Source of the DNA: Anaerolineae bacterium
GTDB taxonomy: Bacteria > Chloroflexota > Anaerolineae > Anaerolineales > Villigracilaceae
Direction of reading: 5' to 3'
DNA: 23,289 nucleotides
NCBI GenBank assembly: GCA_017303735.1
Contig: JAFLCF010000052.1
Span: 1 to 23,289 of the forward strand
The notes below the pieces were generated by a model. The model had not been told where the DNA came from. It searched no databases and saw nothing but the letters and a program-made list of their open reading frames with translations. The position numbers and the translations under genes are program-made. Each line of letters opens with the position of its first letter. Within the stretch, counting starts at the first letter, position 1. Positions 7,302 through 13,747 of this stretch are shown here, piece by piece.

Positions 7302-7739
7302 ATAAACAAACAAAACATTTTCTTTTGGGTATCCGTCGCCGTTTCTATCTTATTTGGCGTCGCCGTCACAGGGCTGGGAATCTATCTTTTTGTGAATGGA
7401 CAGGACTGCCTGAGTTATAACGACTATGCCTGCGCGTTCAGCGCCATGTTTAGTTTTGTCGTTATCCCATATGGATTAACCATTTTTTTATTTATCGGGC
7501 TTGCCAGTCTGCCTTTTCGCATTGCGCGCTTGATCGGGGCGGTGCTATCCGCGTTGACCGGGTTTGCCAATGTGGGACTCTGCTGTGTCACCACAATGTG
7601 GGCATTGAGCAGTGATGGGGCGAATTTGCTCAGTCAGGATATGGGCATGTTCCTGCTTTTCCCATTTGCCATGTTTCTCGGCGGACTTGCCCTGCTTGGT
7701 GTTGGCGTAACTGGCTATATGAGAGCAAAACAAGCCTGA
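7302..7739 (+). CDS. four-helix membrane protein, probable AUA start
   Basis: Read from ATA at 7302 the frame encodes 145 residues with four hydrophobic segments: about residues 7-30, 45-70, 78-103 and 114-140. It has no recognised domain. The first in-frame conventional start, GTG 7392, would remove the whole first helix (FFWVSVAVSILFGVAVTGLG). A strong ribosome site, GGAGG at 7291-7295, sits six bases before ATA 7302, and the frame closes at TAA 7281 upstream without any ATG, GTG or TTG in between. The first codons read ATA-AAC-AAA-CAA, typical of a native N-terminus apart from the initiator. Either AUA is used, or an ATG has mutated, or there is a base-call error. It sits downstream of holB. 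Confidence 0.65.
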   Translation: MNKQNIFFWVSVAVSILFGVAVTGLGIYLFVNGQDCLSYNDYACAFSAMFSFVVIPYGLTIFLFIGLASLPFRIARLIGAVLSALTGFANVGLCCVTTMWALSSDGANLLSQDMGMFLLFPFAMFLGGLALLGVGVTGYMRAKQA

Positions 7740-7761
7740 TATTTTGGAGGAGGGGATTTTT

Positions 7762-8508
7762 TTATTCAATGGTACTGCGTAATTTCTTCGCCAACTTCCC
7801 GAAGTGACTTGTATACCGAATATCATCTGTTCTTGGACGTGGAAGATCGACTTCCACGTCCAGTTTTATTTTGCCAGGGCGTTGAGTAAGCACCAGAACG
7901 CGGTCTGCAAGGAATAATGACTCGTTGATGGAGTGCGTGACCATGATGACGGTTTTTTGCTTGGCTTGCCAGATGCGAGAGAGCTCCGTCCACATGCGTT
8001 CGCGGGTGAGGGCATCCAGCGAGGCAAAAGGTTCATCGAGCAGGAGCAGGTCGGGGTCATGAATGAGCGCGCGTGCGATCGCCACGCGTTGTGCCATCCC
8101 ACCAGAGAGGTCGCGTGGGAGCGAGTCTTCGAATCCTTTTAATCCCACCAGTTTGATCATCTCACGCGCTTTGTTTTGGGCTTTGATATTGCCCATGCCC
8201 TCTAGTTCAAGCGGTAGCATGATGTTCTCTGTCACTGTGCGCCAGGGCATTAAGTTCGATTGCTGAAAGACCATGCCGATGCGCGGTTGATGGTGGTGCA
8301 TAAAACTTATCGAGCCAGAGGTGGGTTGCAGAATGCCAGCCAGCACGCGCAGGAAGGTGGTCTTGCCCGAACCCGATGGACCGAGAAAACAAACAAACTC
8401 ACGCGGATGGATCTCGAATGAGATGTCGTCGAGCGCGTGAAGCCCGCCATTGGTATCGGAATAGGTGACGGAAAGATTACGAACACTGAGGATGGGTTTT
8501 GTAGTCAT
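7762..8508 (-). CDS. ABC transporter ATPase of the riboflavin-type importer
   Basis: The 248-residue ATPase belongs to the SsuB/TauB/ThiZ-like subfamily that works with NMT1-type binding proteins. It shows Walker A GPSGSGKTT, the signature LSGGMAQR, Walker B LLLLDEPFASLD and the switch histidine in VTHSI. It is the last gene of the FMN-riboswitch operon. ATG 8508 (MTTKPILSVRNL) is preferred to GTG 8526, because the extra six residues fall on an inverted repeat; neither has a clear Shine-Dalgarno sequence. Substrate is inferred from the riboswitch and partners, since the ATPase alone does not reveal it. Confidence 0.9.
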   Translation of the reverse strand: MTTKPILSVRNLSVTYSDTNGGLHALDDISFEIHPREFVCFLGPSGSGKTTFLRVLAGILQPTSGSISFMHHHQPRIGMVFQQSNLMPWRTVTENIMLPLELEGMGNIKAQNKAREMIKLVGLKGFEDSLPRDLSGGMAQRVAIARALIHDPDLLLLDEPFASLDALTRERMWTELSRIWQAKQKTVIMVTHSINESLFLADRVLVLTQRPGKIKLDVEVDLPRPRTDDIRYTSHFGKLAKKLRSTIE

Positions 8509-8515
8509 GGTTGAT

Positions 8516-8562
8516 TCACGTTTCACTTATCATGTTGACAAGTGAAACGTGACTCGTGAAAT
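8516..8562. repeat. 13-bp inverted repeat and GTGANNN heptamers
   Basis: Arms 8516-8528 and 8540-8552 pair perfectly across an 11-nt loop. The right arm begins a run of three 7-nt units GTGANNN at 8542-8548, 8549-8555 and 8556-8562. The left arm, on the minus strand, gives two such units immediately before the ATPase ATG. The element fills the gap between binding-protein and ATPase genes. Confidence 0.75.
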
Positions 8563-8564
8563 CT

Positions 8565-9542
8565 TTATGGAATGAACTCGTTGGTGAACGCTTTGCTAAG
8601 ATCAACAGGCTCGGGGATCAAAGCCATCTTTACCAGTAGCTCATTCATATTCTCCCATGCCTGCGGCTCAGAGAAGCCGATGCGCTCTGCCTGCCAAAAT
8701 TCAATGGACGTGTTTAAGACTTGCATTTGCACGTCTTTATCCTGGTCTTTCAAATTTTCGACGAAGTTCAAGCTGGTAGTGTAGGCTTCTTCTGGGTTTG
8801 CAATCGTATCTTGGATTCCGCGAGCCAGTGCGCGAGCCATGCCCCGAACCAGATCTGGTTCGTTGGCGATGGTGGTTTCATTGGTGATGATGCCGTTGGC
8901 GGTCAACTGGGCATAGTCTGCCACACGCAGTTCATTCAATTCAAAGCCTTGTGAAGCCAACACAATCGGTTCGTTGGCGGTGTAGCCCACCACAATGTCA
9001 CTGTTGCCAGATGCATATGCCTCCACTTGATTAAAGCCAATAGCATCGAAGGTCACTTCGGAGGGATCAACACCTGCGGAGAACAATAACGCCTGCGCCG
9101 CAATGTAGTTCGCGCCGAACAAACCGGGCAGCCCGATCTTCTTTCCGCGCAGGTCGGCGGGTTCATTGATGTTCAACTCTGGTGCAGAGATGACCGAGAT
9201 GGGAAACTGCTGATACCATGCAAACGCATACACCACCGGCAAGCCTTGTGAACGTGCCAGCAAAACCTGTTCGCCCGACGCCACCGCAAACGGAAGCTCG
9301 CCCGCACCGGTCAATGCCACGCCATCGGTCTCAAATGAATAATCGAACTCAATGAGAATGCCTTCTTCAGCGAAATAGCCCTTTTCAACCGCAACATAGA
9401 ACGGCGCATATTGGATGTTTGGGATGTAGCCCATCGGCAATTTGATCGTGCGAAGCCCGCCCGCTTCTTGCGTGGAATTTGGGCTGCCGCACCCCATCAG
9501 GCTGATCGCCAGCCCAAGCATGAGTAAAACTACTTTCTTCAT
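8565..9542 (-). CDS. ribY: substrate-binding lipoprotein, RibY-like (NMT1/THI5 family)
   Basis: This 325-residue lipoprotein (lipobox LMGC, Cys18) has the NMT1/THI5-like fold, starting with GYIPNIQYAPFYVAVEKGYF, a hallmark of the family. It continues through DLRGKKIGLPGLFG and ends in a helical lobe. Such proteins bind thiamine pyrimidine precursors, sulfonates or, in the RibXY group of Chloroflexota, riboflavin or a related flavin. The upstream FMN riboswitch makes the flavin assignment more likely here. AGGAG precedes the ATG at 9542. It lies 36 bp after ribX on the same strand. Without the riboswitch I would call it only an ABC binding protein. Confidence 0.78.
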   Translation of the reverse strand: MKKVVLLMLGLAISLMGCGSPNSTQEAGGLRTIKLPMGYIPNIQYAPFYVAVEKGYFAEEGILIEFDYSFETDGVALTGAGELPFAVASGEQVLLARSQGLPVVYAFAWYQQFPISVISAPELNINEPADLRGKKIGLPGLFGANYIAAQALLFSAGVDPSEVTFDAIGFNQVEAYASGNSDIVVGYTANEPIVLASQGFELNELRVADYAQLTANGIITNETTIANEPDLVRGMARALARGIQDTIANPEEAYTTSLNFVENLKDQDKDVQMQVLNTSIEFWQAERIGFSEPQAWENMNELLVKMALIPEPVDLSKAFTNEFIP

Positions 9543-9568
9543 TACGTTGTCTCCTAAGATGTTTTCAA

Positions 9569-9592
9569 GTTCAAACGTTTAAACGTTTGAAC
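9569..9592. repeat. 24-bp perfect palindrome over the ribX stop
   Basis: Positions 9569-9580 and 9581-9592 are exactly complementary with no spacer. On the minus strand it is also an 8-nt periodic array of AACGTTNN units. It encodes the last ribX codons and includes its TAA, ending about 25 nt before the ribY ATG. Confidence 0.85.
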
Positions 9593-10355
9593 GTTGTTGC
9601 CATTTCAAAAATCTTTTTTCCAGTAGGGTCACTACACCGTACAAACATAGCGCGAGAATGACCAACATAAAGACCGCCACGAACACCATGGACGTGTCAT
9701 ATTGAAAATCACCGAGTTGCAGTAAAAAGCCAAGTCCTTGTTCGGCATCAACCAGCTCACCGACAATGGCGCCAATAACGGATAAAGTCGCGCCGATGCG
9801 CAGCCCGCCGAGCAGAATGGGTAAAGAGGCAGGCAATTCGAGCTTCCATAAAATTTGCCAGCGTGTGGCACGCAGGGAGTTCATCAAGTCGTACAACGAA
9901 GCGGACACTGCCCGAACGCCAACGATCGTATTGACCAGAACCGGGAAGAAGACGATCAAAGCACAGATGACCACCTTCGAGAGGATTCCATCTCCGAGCC
10001 AGATGACGAGTAATGGCGCAATGGCGACAATGGGAATTGCCTGGCTCGCCACGAGATAAGGTGAGAGGATGGTTTCGAGTGTGCGCGATTTTGCGAGGGC
10101 ATATCCAACAAGGGTGGCAAAACATACGCCCACCAGCAAGCCAAGTACGATCTCAACCAGGGTAATGCCCGTGTGATAAAGCAGACTGCCATCGCTTAAC
10201 GCTGTTAGGAAGCGATCCCACACATCCATGGGGGAAGGCAGGATGAATTTGGGAAGTCTGCTAACTTGAACGGTGAGCGCCCAAAGTGGAATTGCCAGCA
10301 GAATGGAGAGAAATCCGAGCCAGCGGTAGAAGGTGTGAAGATTTTTTGGTTTCAT
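9579..10355 (-). CDS. ribX: ABC transporter permease, RibX-like
   Basis: The 258-residue inner-membrane permease has about six hydrophobic segments and the EAA-loop region RATRWQILWKLELPASLP (near residues 165-182) that docks the ATPase. It belongs to the BPD_transp_1 (SsuC/TauC/ThiX) family. It is the first gene after the FMN riboswitch and is followed by the binding protein and ATPase, which supports a flavin importer in the RibXY sense. There is no Shine-Dalgarno sequence before ATG 10355; a GTAGGGG-type repeat element ends about 10 nt upstream instead. The last four codons and the stop are part of a 24-bp palindrome. Confidence 0.85.
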   Translation of the reverse strand: MKPKNLHTFYRWLGFLSILLAIPLWALTVQVSRLPKFILPSPMDVWDRFLTALSDGSLLYHTGITLVEIVLGLLVGVCFATLVGYALAKSRTLETILSPYLVASQAIPIVAIAPLLVIWLGDGILSKVVICALIVFFPVLVNTIVGVRAVSASLYDLMNSLRATRWQILWKLELPASLPILLGGLRIGATLSVIGAIVGELVDAEQGLGFLLQLGDFQYDTSMVFVAVFMLVILALCLYGVVTLLEKRFLKWQQRSNV

Positions 10356-10365
10356 AATTTTGTTC

Positions 10366-10429
10366 GTAGGGGCGGGGTCTCCCCGCCCGATTTTGTTTTA
10401 TTTCCAGGGCGAGAGGACCTCGCCCCTAC
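10366..10429. repeat. GTAGGG...CCCTAC repeat element, copy 1
   Basis: The outer ends CGTAGGGGCG (from 10365) and CGCCCCTACG (to 10430) are perfect 10-bp inverted repeats. Two inner hairpins lie between them (GGGCGGGG/CCCCGCCC and GGGCGAG/CTCGCCC). A 15-mer GGGCGAGAGGACCTC is identical in copy 2 (19278-19329). It lies directly upstream of ribX. Confidence 0.85.
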
Positions 10430-10438
10430 GTCGAGAAA

Positions 10439-10473
10439 CAAAAACGCCTCGGCGTTGTCAAAACTCCGGGGCG
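10439..10473 (-). terminator. second terminator in FMN leader
   Basis: On the minus strand, a stem CGCCCCGG...CCGAGGCG with one mismatch is followed by TTTTTGTTT. It lies downstream of the aptamer and before ribX, so it could act with or back up the first terminator. Confidence 0.6.
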
Positions 10474-10520
10474 TGGAAACAGGCATAAGTCCGCGCATGA
10501 GGCGTGTGAATCCGTTTAAT

Positions 10521-10552
10521 AAAAATCCCGAAAACAGCGAACGTTTCCGGGG
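10521..10552 (-). terminator. first terminator in FMN leader
   Basis: On the minus strand, CCCGGAAAC pairs with GTTTTCGGG across a 7-nt loop, followed by ATTTTTATT. It is 40 nt past the aptamer and is the likely ligand-controlled terminator. Confidence 0.75.
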
Positions 10553-10591
10553 CGTGAATCCACACAGATCCCATACGGAATTGTGCGTGTA

Positions 10592-10748
10592 CCTTCTTCT
10601 ATCCAGACTATACTGTCGGCTCCGGAGTTGCGCCGGATCATGCCCGTTTTCCCAACAAGGAAAGCGATGTACCTAAACAGGCTCGTGGGCTGTACCACCG
10701 ATCGGGAATTCACGCGCTTTGCGGTGCGAGTCACCCTGCCCCGAAGGT
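10592..10748 (-). promoter_or_regulatory. FMN riboswitch (RFN element)
   Basis: Read on the minus strand the leader has the conserved blocks of the RFN aptamer in order: CTTCGGGGCAGGGTGA, AATTCCCGATCGGTGGT, GCCCACGAGCC, then CCGGAGCCGACAGT and AGTCTGGATAGAAGAAGG. The helix-2 hairpin is enlarged by about 20 nt between GGGTGA and ATTCCC compared with the usual short loop. The aptamer is followed by terminators, so FMN binding should stop transcription into ribX, ribY and the ATPase gene. The identification is secure; the regulatory direction is inferred. Confidence 0.95.
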
Positions 10749-10766
10749 TATTTATGTTGTGACGTG

Positions 10767-10795
10767 ATTATAGCCATGCAAATTACCCCTGTCAA
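10767..10795 (-). promoter_or_regulatory. consensus promoter of FMN-riboswitch operon
   Basis: TTGACA (10795-10790) and TATAAT (10772-10767) are both perfect and separated by 17 nt on the minus strand. Transcription would start near 10760, just before the aptamer. Confidence 0.9.
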
Positions 10796-10855
10796 TTCAA
10801 TAATGAATTTGTAGTGGTGTGAGAAAGTCGTATTTTTTTTCTGAATCTTCCAGCT

Positions 10856-10861
10856 TATAAT
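10856..10861 (+). promoter_or_regulatory. -10 box of the LSDAT gene (leaderless start)
   Basis: A perfect TATAAT ends six bases before the ATG at 10868. No Shine-Dalgarno sequence fits in between, so the transcript probably begins at or next to the start codon. No clear -35 box. Confidence 0.55.
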
Positions 10862-10867
10862 TTGGAT

Positions 10868-11569
10868 ATGAAACTAGATACGGTCACTATACAAAATGTT
10901 TCCAAACCTGTGGTGTTGCCAGATGTGTTGACCGATTTGCAGGAAGCATGGCGATTGCTTGGGTTTTCGCAAGAACGACCTTCGATCGTATTGGTCGGCG
11001 GTGCTGGGGGAATGAGCGGGGAGGATATAGAGAAGGTGCAGGAGTTTTTTGAGAAAAACTTGCTTCCCTTTGCATATGAAAAAAAGGCTGCCATTCTGGA
11101 TGGCGGCACAGATAGTGGGGTGATGGCTGCCATGGGGCGAGCGCTGACGGCATGTTCTGTTGATCTTCCTCTTGTTGGTGTGGTGGCGCGTGGAATTGAG
11201 ATGATCGATGCGATGCTTGAGCCGCATCATTCTCATTTTATGTTTTGCCCGGGCTCACAGTGGGGGGATGAGTCGCAGTGGATCGCGGCGGCGGCAAGTG
11301 CTTTATCGAATGCGCAGCCAACGGTTGCGATCTTGATCAATGGCGGGCAGATCACATGGGATGATGCTCGCAATAATATTCAGTATGGCAGACCGGTCAT
11401 TGTTGCAGAAGGCAGCGGGCGGACTGCGGATGTAATCGCGGAAACCAGCTCGGGACTTGTCTCGGAGCCAAAGGCGTTGTCATTGATCCGTACGGGCAAG
11501 ATCCATGTGGCGAATTTCTTCAATCAGCCTGAACGGTTTATGGAAAAGCTGAAAGACCTGATGAAATAG
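10868..11569 (+). CDS. LSDAT/SLOG-domain putative nucleotide sensor
   Basis: The 233-residue protein resembles prokaryotic LSDAT proteins, a branch of the SLOG (LOG/Smf-like Rossmann) superfamily related to the TRPM channel sensor domain. Visible motifs are VLVGGAGGMSGEDIEKV (residues about 41-57), ILDGGTDSGVMAAMGRA, EPHHSHFMFCPGSQWGDES and the C-terminal glycine-rich GRPVIVAEGSGRTADVI. SLOG proteins are thought to bind or process nucleotide-derived ligands such as NAD or ADP-ribose products, often in defence settings; none of this is shown here. The protein stands alone with no channel or effector domain. Its plus-strand neighbour about 700 bp downstream is a TIR protein. Start ATG 10868 follows TATAAT closely, suggesting a leaderless mRNA. 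Confidence 0.7.
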   Translation: MKLDTVTIQNVSKPVVLPDVLTDLQEAWRLLGFSQERPSIVLVGGAGGMSGEDIEKVQEFFEKNLLPFAYEKKAAILDGGTDSGVMAAMGRALTACSVDLPLVGVVARGIEMIDAMLEPHHSHFMFCPGSQWGDESQWIAAAASALSNAQPTVAILINGGQITWDDARNNIQYGRPVIVAEGSGRTADVIAETSSGLVSEPKALSLIRTGKIHVANFFNQPERFMEKLKDLMK

Positions 11570-11664
11570 TGCGTGCTTGATTCTAAGGAAATGGCTTATT
11601 GATTTTGGATGAGGCAATCGTACAAGTAAAGAGTTTTCCTGTACATCACACCAGAGCCATGGGG

Positions 11665-12165
11665 TTAGCGCAGGCGTGCCATCGAATATATATCGACAAA
11701 TTGTCCGTCGCGGAAGGCGAAGTTTTTCATGGTGCCTTCAATGACAAAGCCAAATTTTTTATATAAGGCAATCGCGGGTTCGTTATCTGTATACACACCC
11801 AATTCGAGGCGGGTGAGGTTGAGCCATTTATCGGCAAGGTCTACGGCGGTTTGCATCATGGCAGAGCCCACGCCCTTGCCTTGCCAGTCTTGATGGACTG
11901 CCATGCCGATTTCGCCCGCATGTTTGCGGCGGGGATGCGTTGGATATGTTTCAAGCCCAAACTCGCCGACCACTTCATTTTCAACGCAAGCCACAAAGCT
12001 GAAAAAACCATCGGACGATTCTGTGATCCATTTTTCCCACTTTGCAGTTGTTGGGTAGGGAAGTTGCAGCGTGCCCCAAACAGCACGCGGTCCCTCAAAT
12101 ATTTTCCTAATGGCTTCTGCATCTGCGGCGACTGCGCGACGAATGGTGATGGTGGGTTTGTTCAT
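11665..12165 (-). CDS. GNAT N-acetyltransferase, YhhY/AaaT-like
   Basis: The 166-residue acetyl-CoA-dependent acetyltransferase has the standard GNAT core: substrate strand region GTLQLPYP (32-39), VVGEFGLE, the acetyl-CoA loop DWQGKGVGSAMM and NEPAIALYKKFGFVIEGT near the C-terminus. The pattern GTLQLPYP, RRKHAGEIGMAV and DGQFVDIYSMARL strongly resembles E. coli YhhY/AaaT, an L-amino-acid N-acetyltransferase, so a small amino acid or peptide substrate is plausible. AGAGGA precedes the ATG. It is transcribed divergently from the TIR-TPR gene and converges on the LSDAT gene. Confidence 0.85.
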   Translation of the reverse strand: MNKPTITIRRAVAADAEAIRKIFEGPRAVWGTLQLPYPTTAKWEKWITESSDGFFSFVACVENEVVGEFGLETYPTHPRRKHAGEIGMAVHQDWQGKGVGSAMMQTAVDLADKWLNLTRLELGVYTDNEPAIALYKKFGFVIEGTMKNFAFRDGQFVDIYSMARLR

Positions 12166-12247
12166 GAAGAATTCCTCTAAGAATTAATTTGATATATCTT
12201 ATGAGGGAATCTCGCTTTTGTAAATCATTCTTGGGCATAGAATCCTG

Positions 12248-12253
12248 TATAAT
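12248..12253 (+). promoter_or_regulatory. -10 box before TIR-TPR gene
   Basis: A perfect TATAAT stands 28 nt before the ATG at 12282. The -35 position (12225-12230, TCATTC) is weak. AGGAG at 12271-12275 is the ribosome site. Confidence 0.55.
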
Positions 12254-12281
12254 TTGCTTAACCCTACCTAAGGAGCCTATT

Positions 12282-13703
12282 ATGGGGCAAATCGAGAAAA
12301 CCGTCTTCATCAGTTACCGCCGTACTAACTTGCCGTGGGCGTTGAACATCTATCAGAATCTAACTGCGCATGGTTATGACGTGTTTTTTGACTATGAAAG
12401 TATCAACAGTGGGGATTTTGAACAGATCATTCTTGAGAATATTCGCGCACGGGCACATTTTATAGTCATCCTGACCCCTTCCATGCTAGAGCGCATCGAT
12501 GAACCGAACGACTGGGTGCGGTTTGAGATCGAAACCGCTCTGGACGAAAAAAGGAATATCGTGTCCTTGTTCTTTGAGGGATTCAATTTCAGTGACCCTT
12601 ATGTCTCTGGAAAGTTGACCGGGAAATTAGAATTGGTGAAAAAGTATGCGGGTTATGATGTGCCTGCTAGTTATTTCAGCGAAGCGATGGATCGTTTGCG
12701 CAACCGATACCTGAACGCGCCTTTGGATGTCGTTAAACACCCGGTTTCTCCAACTGTGCAACGAGCGTCGCAAAAACAACAGGTTGCAGCAAGCGAAGCA
12801 GAAGAAATAAAAAAGGATGATTTAGACGCACAAGAGTGGTTTGAACAGGCGCACAGACATTGGCTGAATAAAAATTATGACGCATCAATTAAGTGTGCCA
12901 CTGAGGCTATTCTTCTTAAATCAGATTTTGCCGAAGCATATTCTCGTCGCGGCACTTCTCGTTCTGGTAACGGCGACTTGGATGGAGCCATCAAGGATTA
13001 TAACGAAGCCATTCGTTTGAAACCGGATTATGCTAATGCATATTACAATCGCGGAAATGCCCGTTCTGATAAAGGTGATTTGGATGGAGCTATTAAGGAT
13101 TACAACGAAGCTATCCGCTTGAAGCCAGATTTTGCTGCTGCATACAACAATCAGGGAAATGCCCATAAAAACAAAGGCGATTTGGATGGAGCCATCAAGG
13201 ATTACAACGAAGCCATCCGCTTGAAGCCGGATTTGGCTGAACCATACAATAATCGCGGACTTGCCCGTTCTAACAAAGGTGATTTAGACGGGGCGATTAA
13301 GGATTACAACGAAGCCATCCGCTTGAAGCCGGATTATGCTGATGCATACTCTAATCGCGGAACTGCCCGAAAAGACAAAGGCAACTTTGATGGAGCCATC
13401 AAGGATTACAACGAAGCCATCCGTTTGAAACCGGATCATGTTAATGCATATTACAATCGCGGAAGTGCCCGTTCTGATAAAGGTGATTTGGATGGAGCCA
13501 TCAAGGATTACAACGAAGCCATCCGCTTGAAGCCAGATTTTGCTGCTGCATACTACAACCGTGCAAATACATGGAAGAAAAAGAATGCGTATCGAGCAGC
13601 AATGAATGATTATCAGAAGTTTCTTGATTTAGGGGGAGGTATCCAATATGGTAATAAACAAAAAACCGAAGGGTTTATTCGTGATTTGAAAAAGAAAATC
13701 TAA
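12282..13703 (+). CDS. TIR-TPR protein
   Basis: The 473-residue protein starts at ATG 12282, which has AGGAG upstream; the longer TTG frame is not needed. Residues about 5-150 form a TIR domain: KTVFISYRR opens it, DVFFDYESI follows, and W78-V-R-F-E82 matches the WxxxE helix where bacterial NADase TIRs carry the catalytic Glu, so NAD cleavage is plausible. After a charged linker, residues 186-455 contain eight TPR units; six (220-423) are nearly identical 34-mers sharing GAIKDYNEAIRLKPD. TIR-TPR proteins are often linked to antiphage or stress signalling, but no partner nuclease or phage sensor is adjacent. No signal peptide. A terminator follows at once. Confidence 0.88.
   Translation: MGQIEKTVFISYRRTNLPWALNIYQNLTAHGYDVFFDYESINSGDFEQIILENIRARAHFIVILTPSMLERIDEPNDWVRFEIETALDEKRNIVSLFFEGFNFSDPYVSGKLTGKLELVKKYAGYDVPASYFSEAMDRLRNRYLNAPLDVVKHPVSPTVQRASQKQQVAASEAEEIKKDDLDAQEWFEQAHRHWLNKNYDASIKCATEAILLKSDFAEAYSRRGTSRSGNGDLDGAIKDYNEAIRLKPDYANAYYNRGNARSDKGDLDGAIKDYNEAIRLKPDFAAAYNNQGNAHKNKGDLDGAIKDYNEAIRLKPDLAEPYNNRGLARSNKGDLDGAIKDYNEAIRLKPDYADAYSNRGTARKDKGNFDGAIKDYNEAIRLKPDHVNAYYNRGSARSDKGDLDGAIKDYNEAIRLKPDFAAAYYNRANTWKKKNAYRAAMNDYQKFLDLGGGIQYGNKQKTEGFIRDLKKKI
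12939..13550 (+). repeat. six tandem 102-bp units coding for TPRs
   Basis: Six consecutive in-frame 102-bp units are almost identical at DNA level, for example repeated blocks of GAAGCCATCCGCTTGAAGCC. Near-identity at silent positions points to recent expansion or gene conversion rather than old TPR divergence. Confidence 0.9.
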
Positions 13704-13711
13704 TAAATAGA

Positions 13712-13747
13712 AAATCTCTGTCAACTTGACGGGGATTTCGTTTTTTT
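13712..13747 (+). terminator. terminator between TIR-TPR gene and valS
   Basis: Stem 13712-13723 with 13727-13738 (12 pairs, two G-T) and a three-base loop is followed, after CG, by a run of T from 13741. It ends the TIR-TPR transcript; its T-run overlaps the convergent valS stop. Confidence 0.8.

Noticed and set aside
10266..10676. 136-residue plus-strand ORF
   Set aside because: It is antisense to the ribX start, the repeat element, the terminators and the FMN riboswitch.
11570..11664. Possible terminator between the convergent LSDAT and acetyltransferase genes
   Set aside because: No convincing stem with a T-run on either strand.
12939..13550. Non-coding tandem satellite or CRISPR-like array
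   Set aside because: The 102-bp units are in frame and encode canonical 34-residue TPRs, so the gene explains the periodicity.
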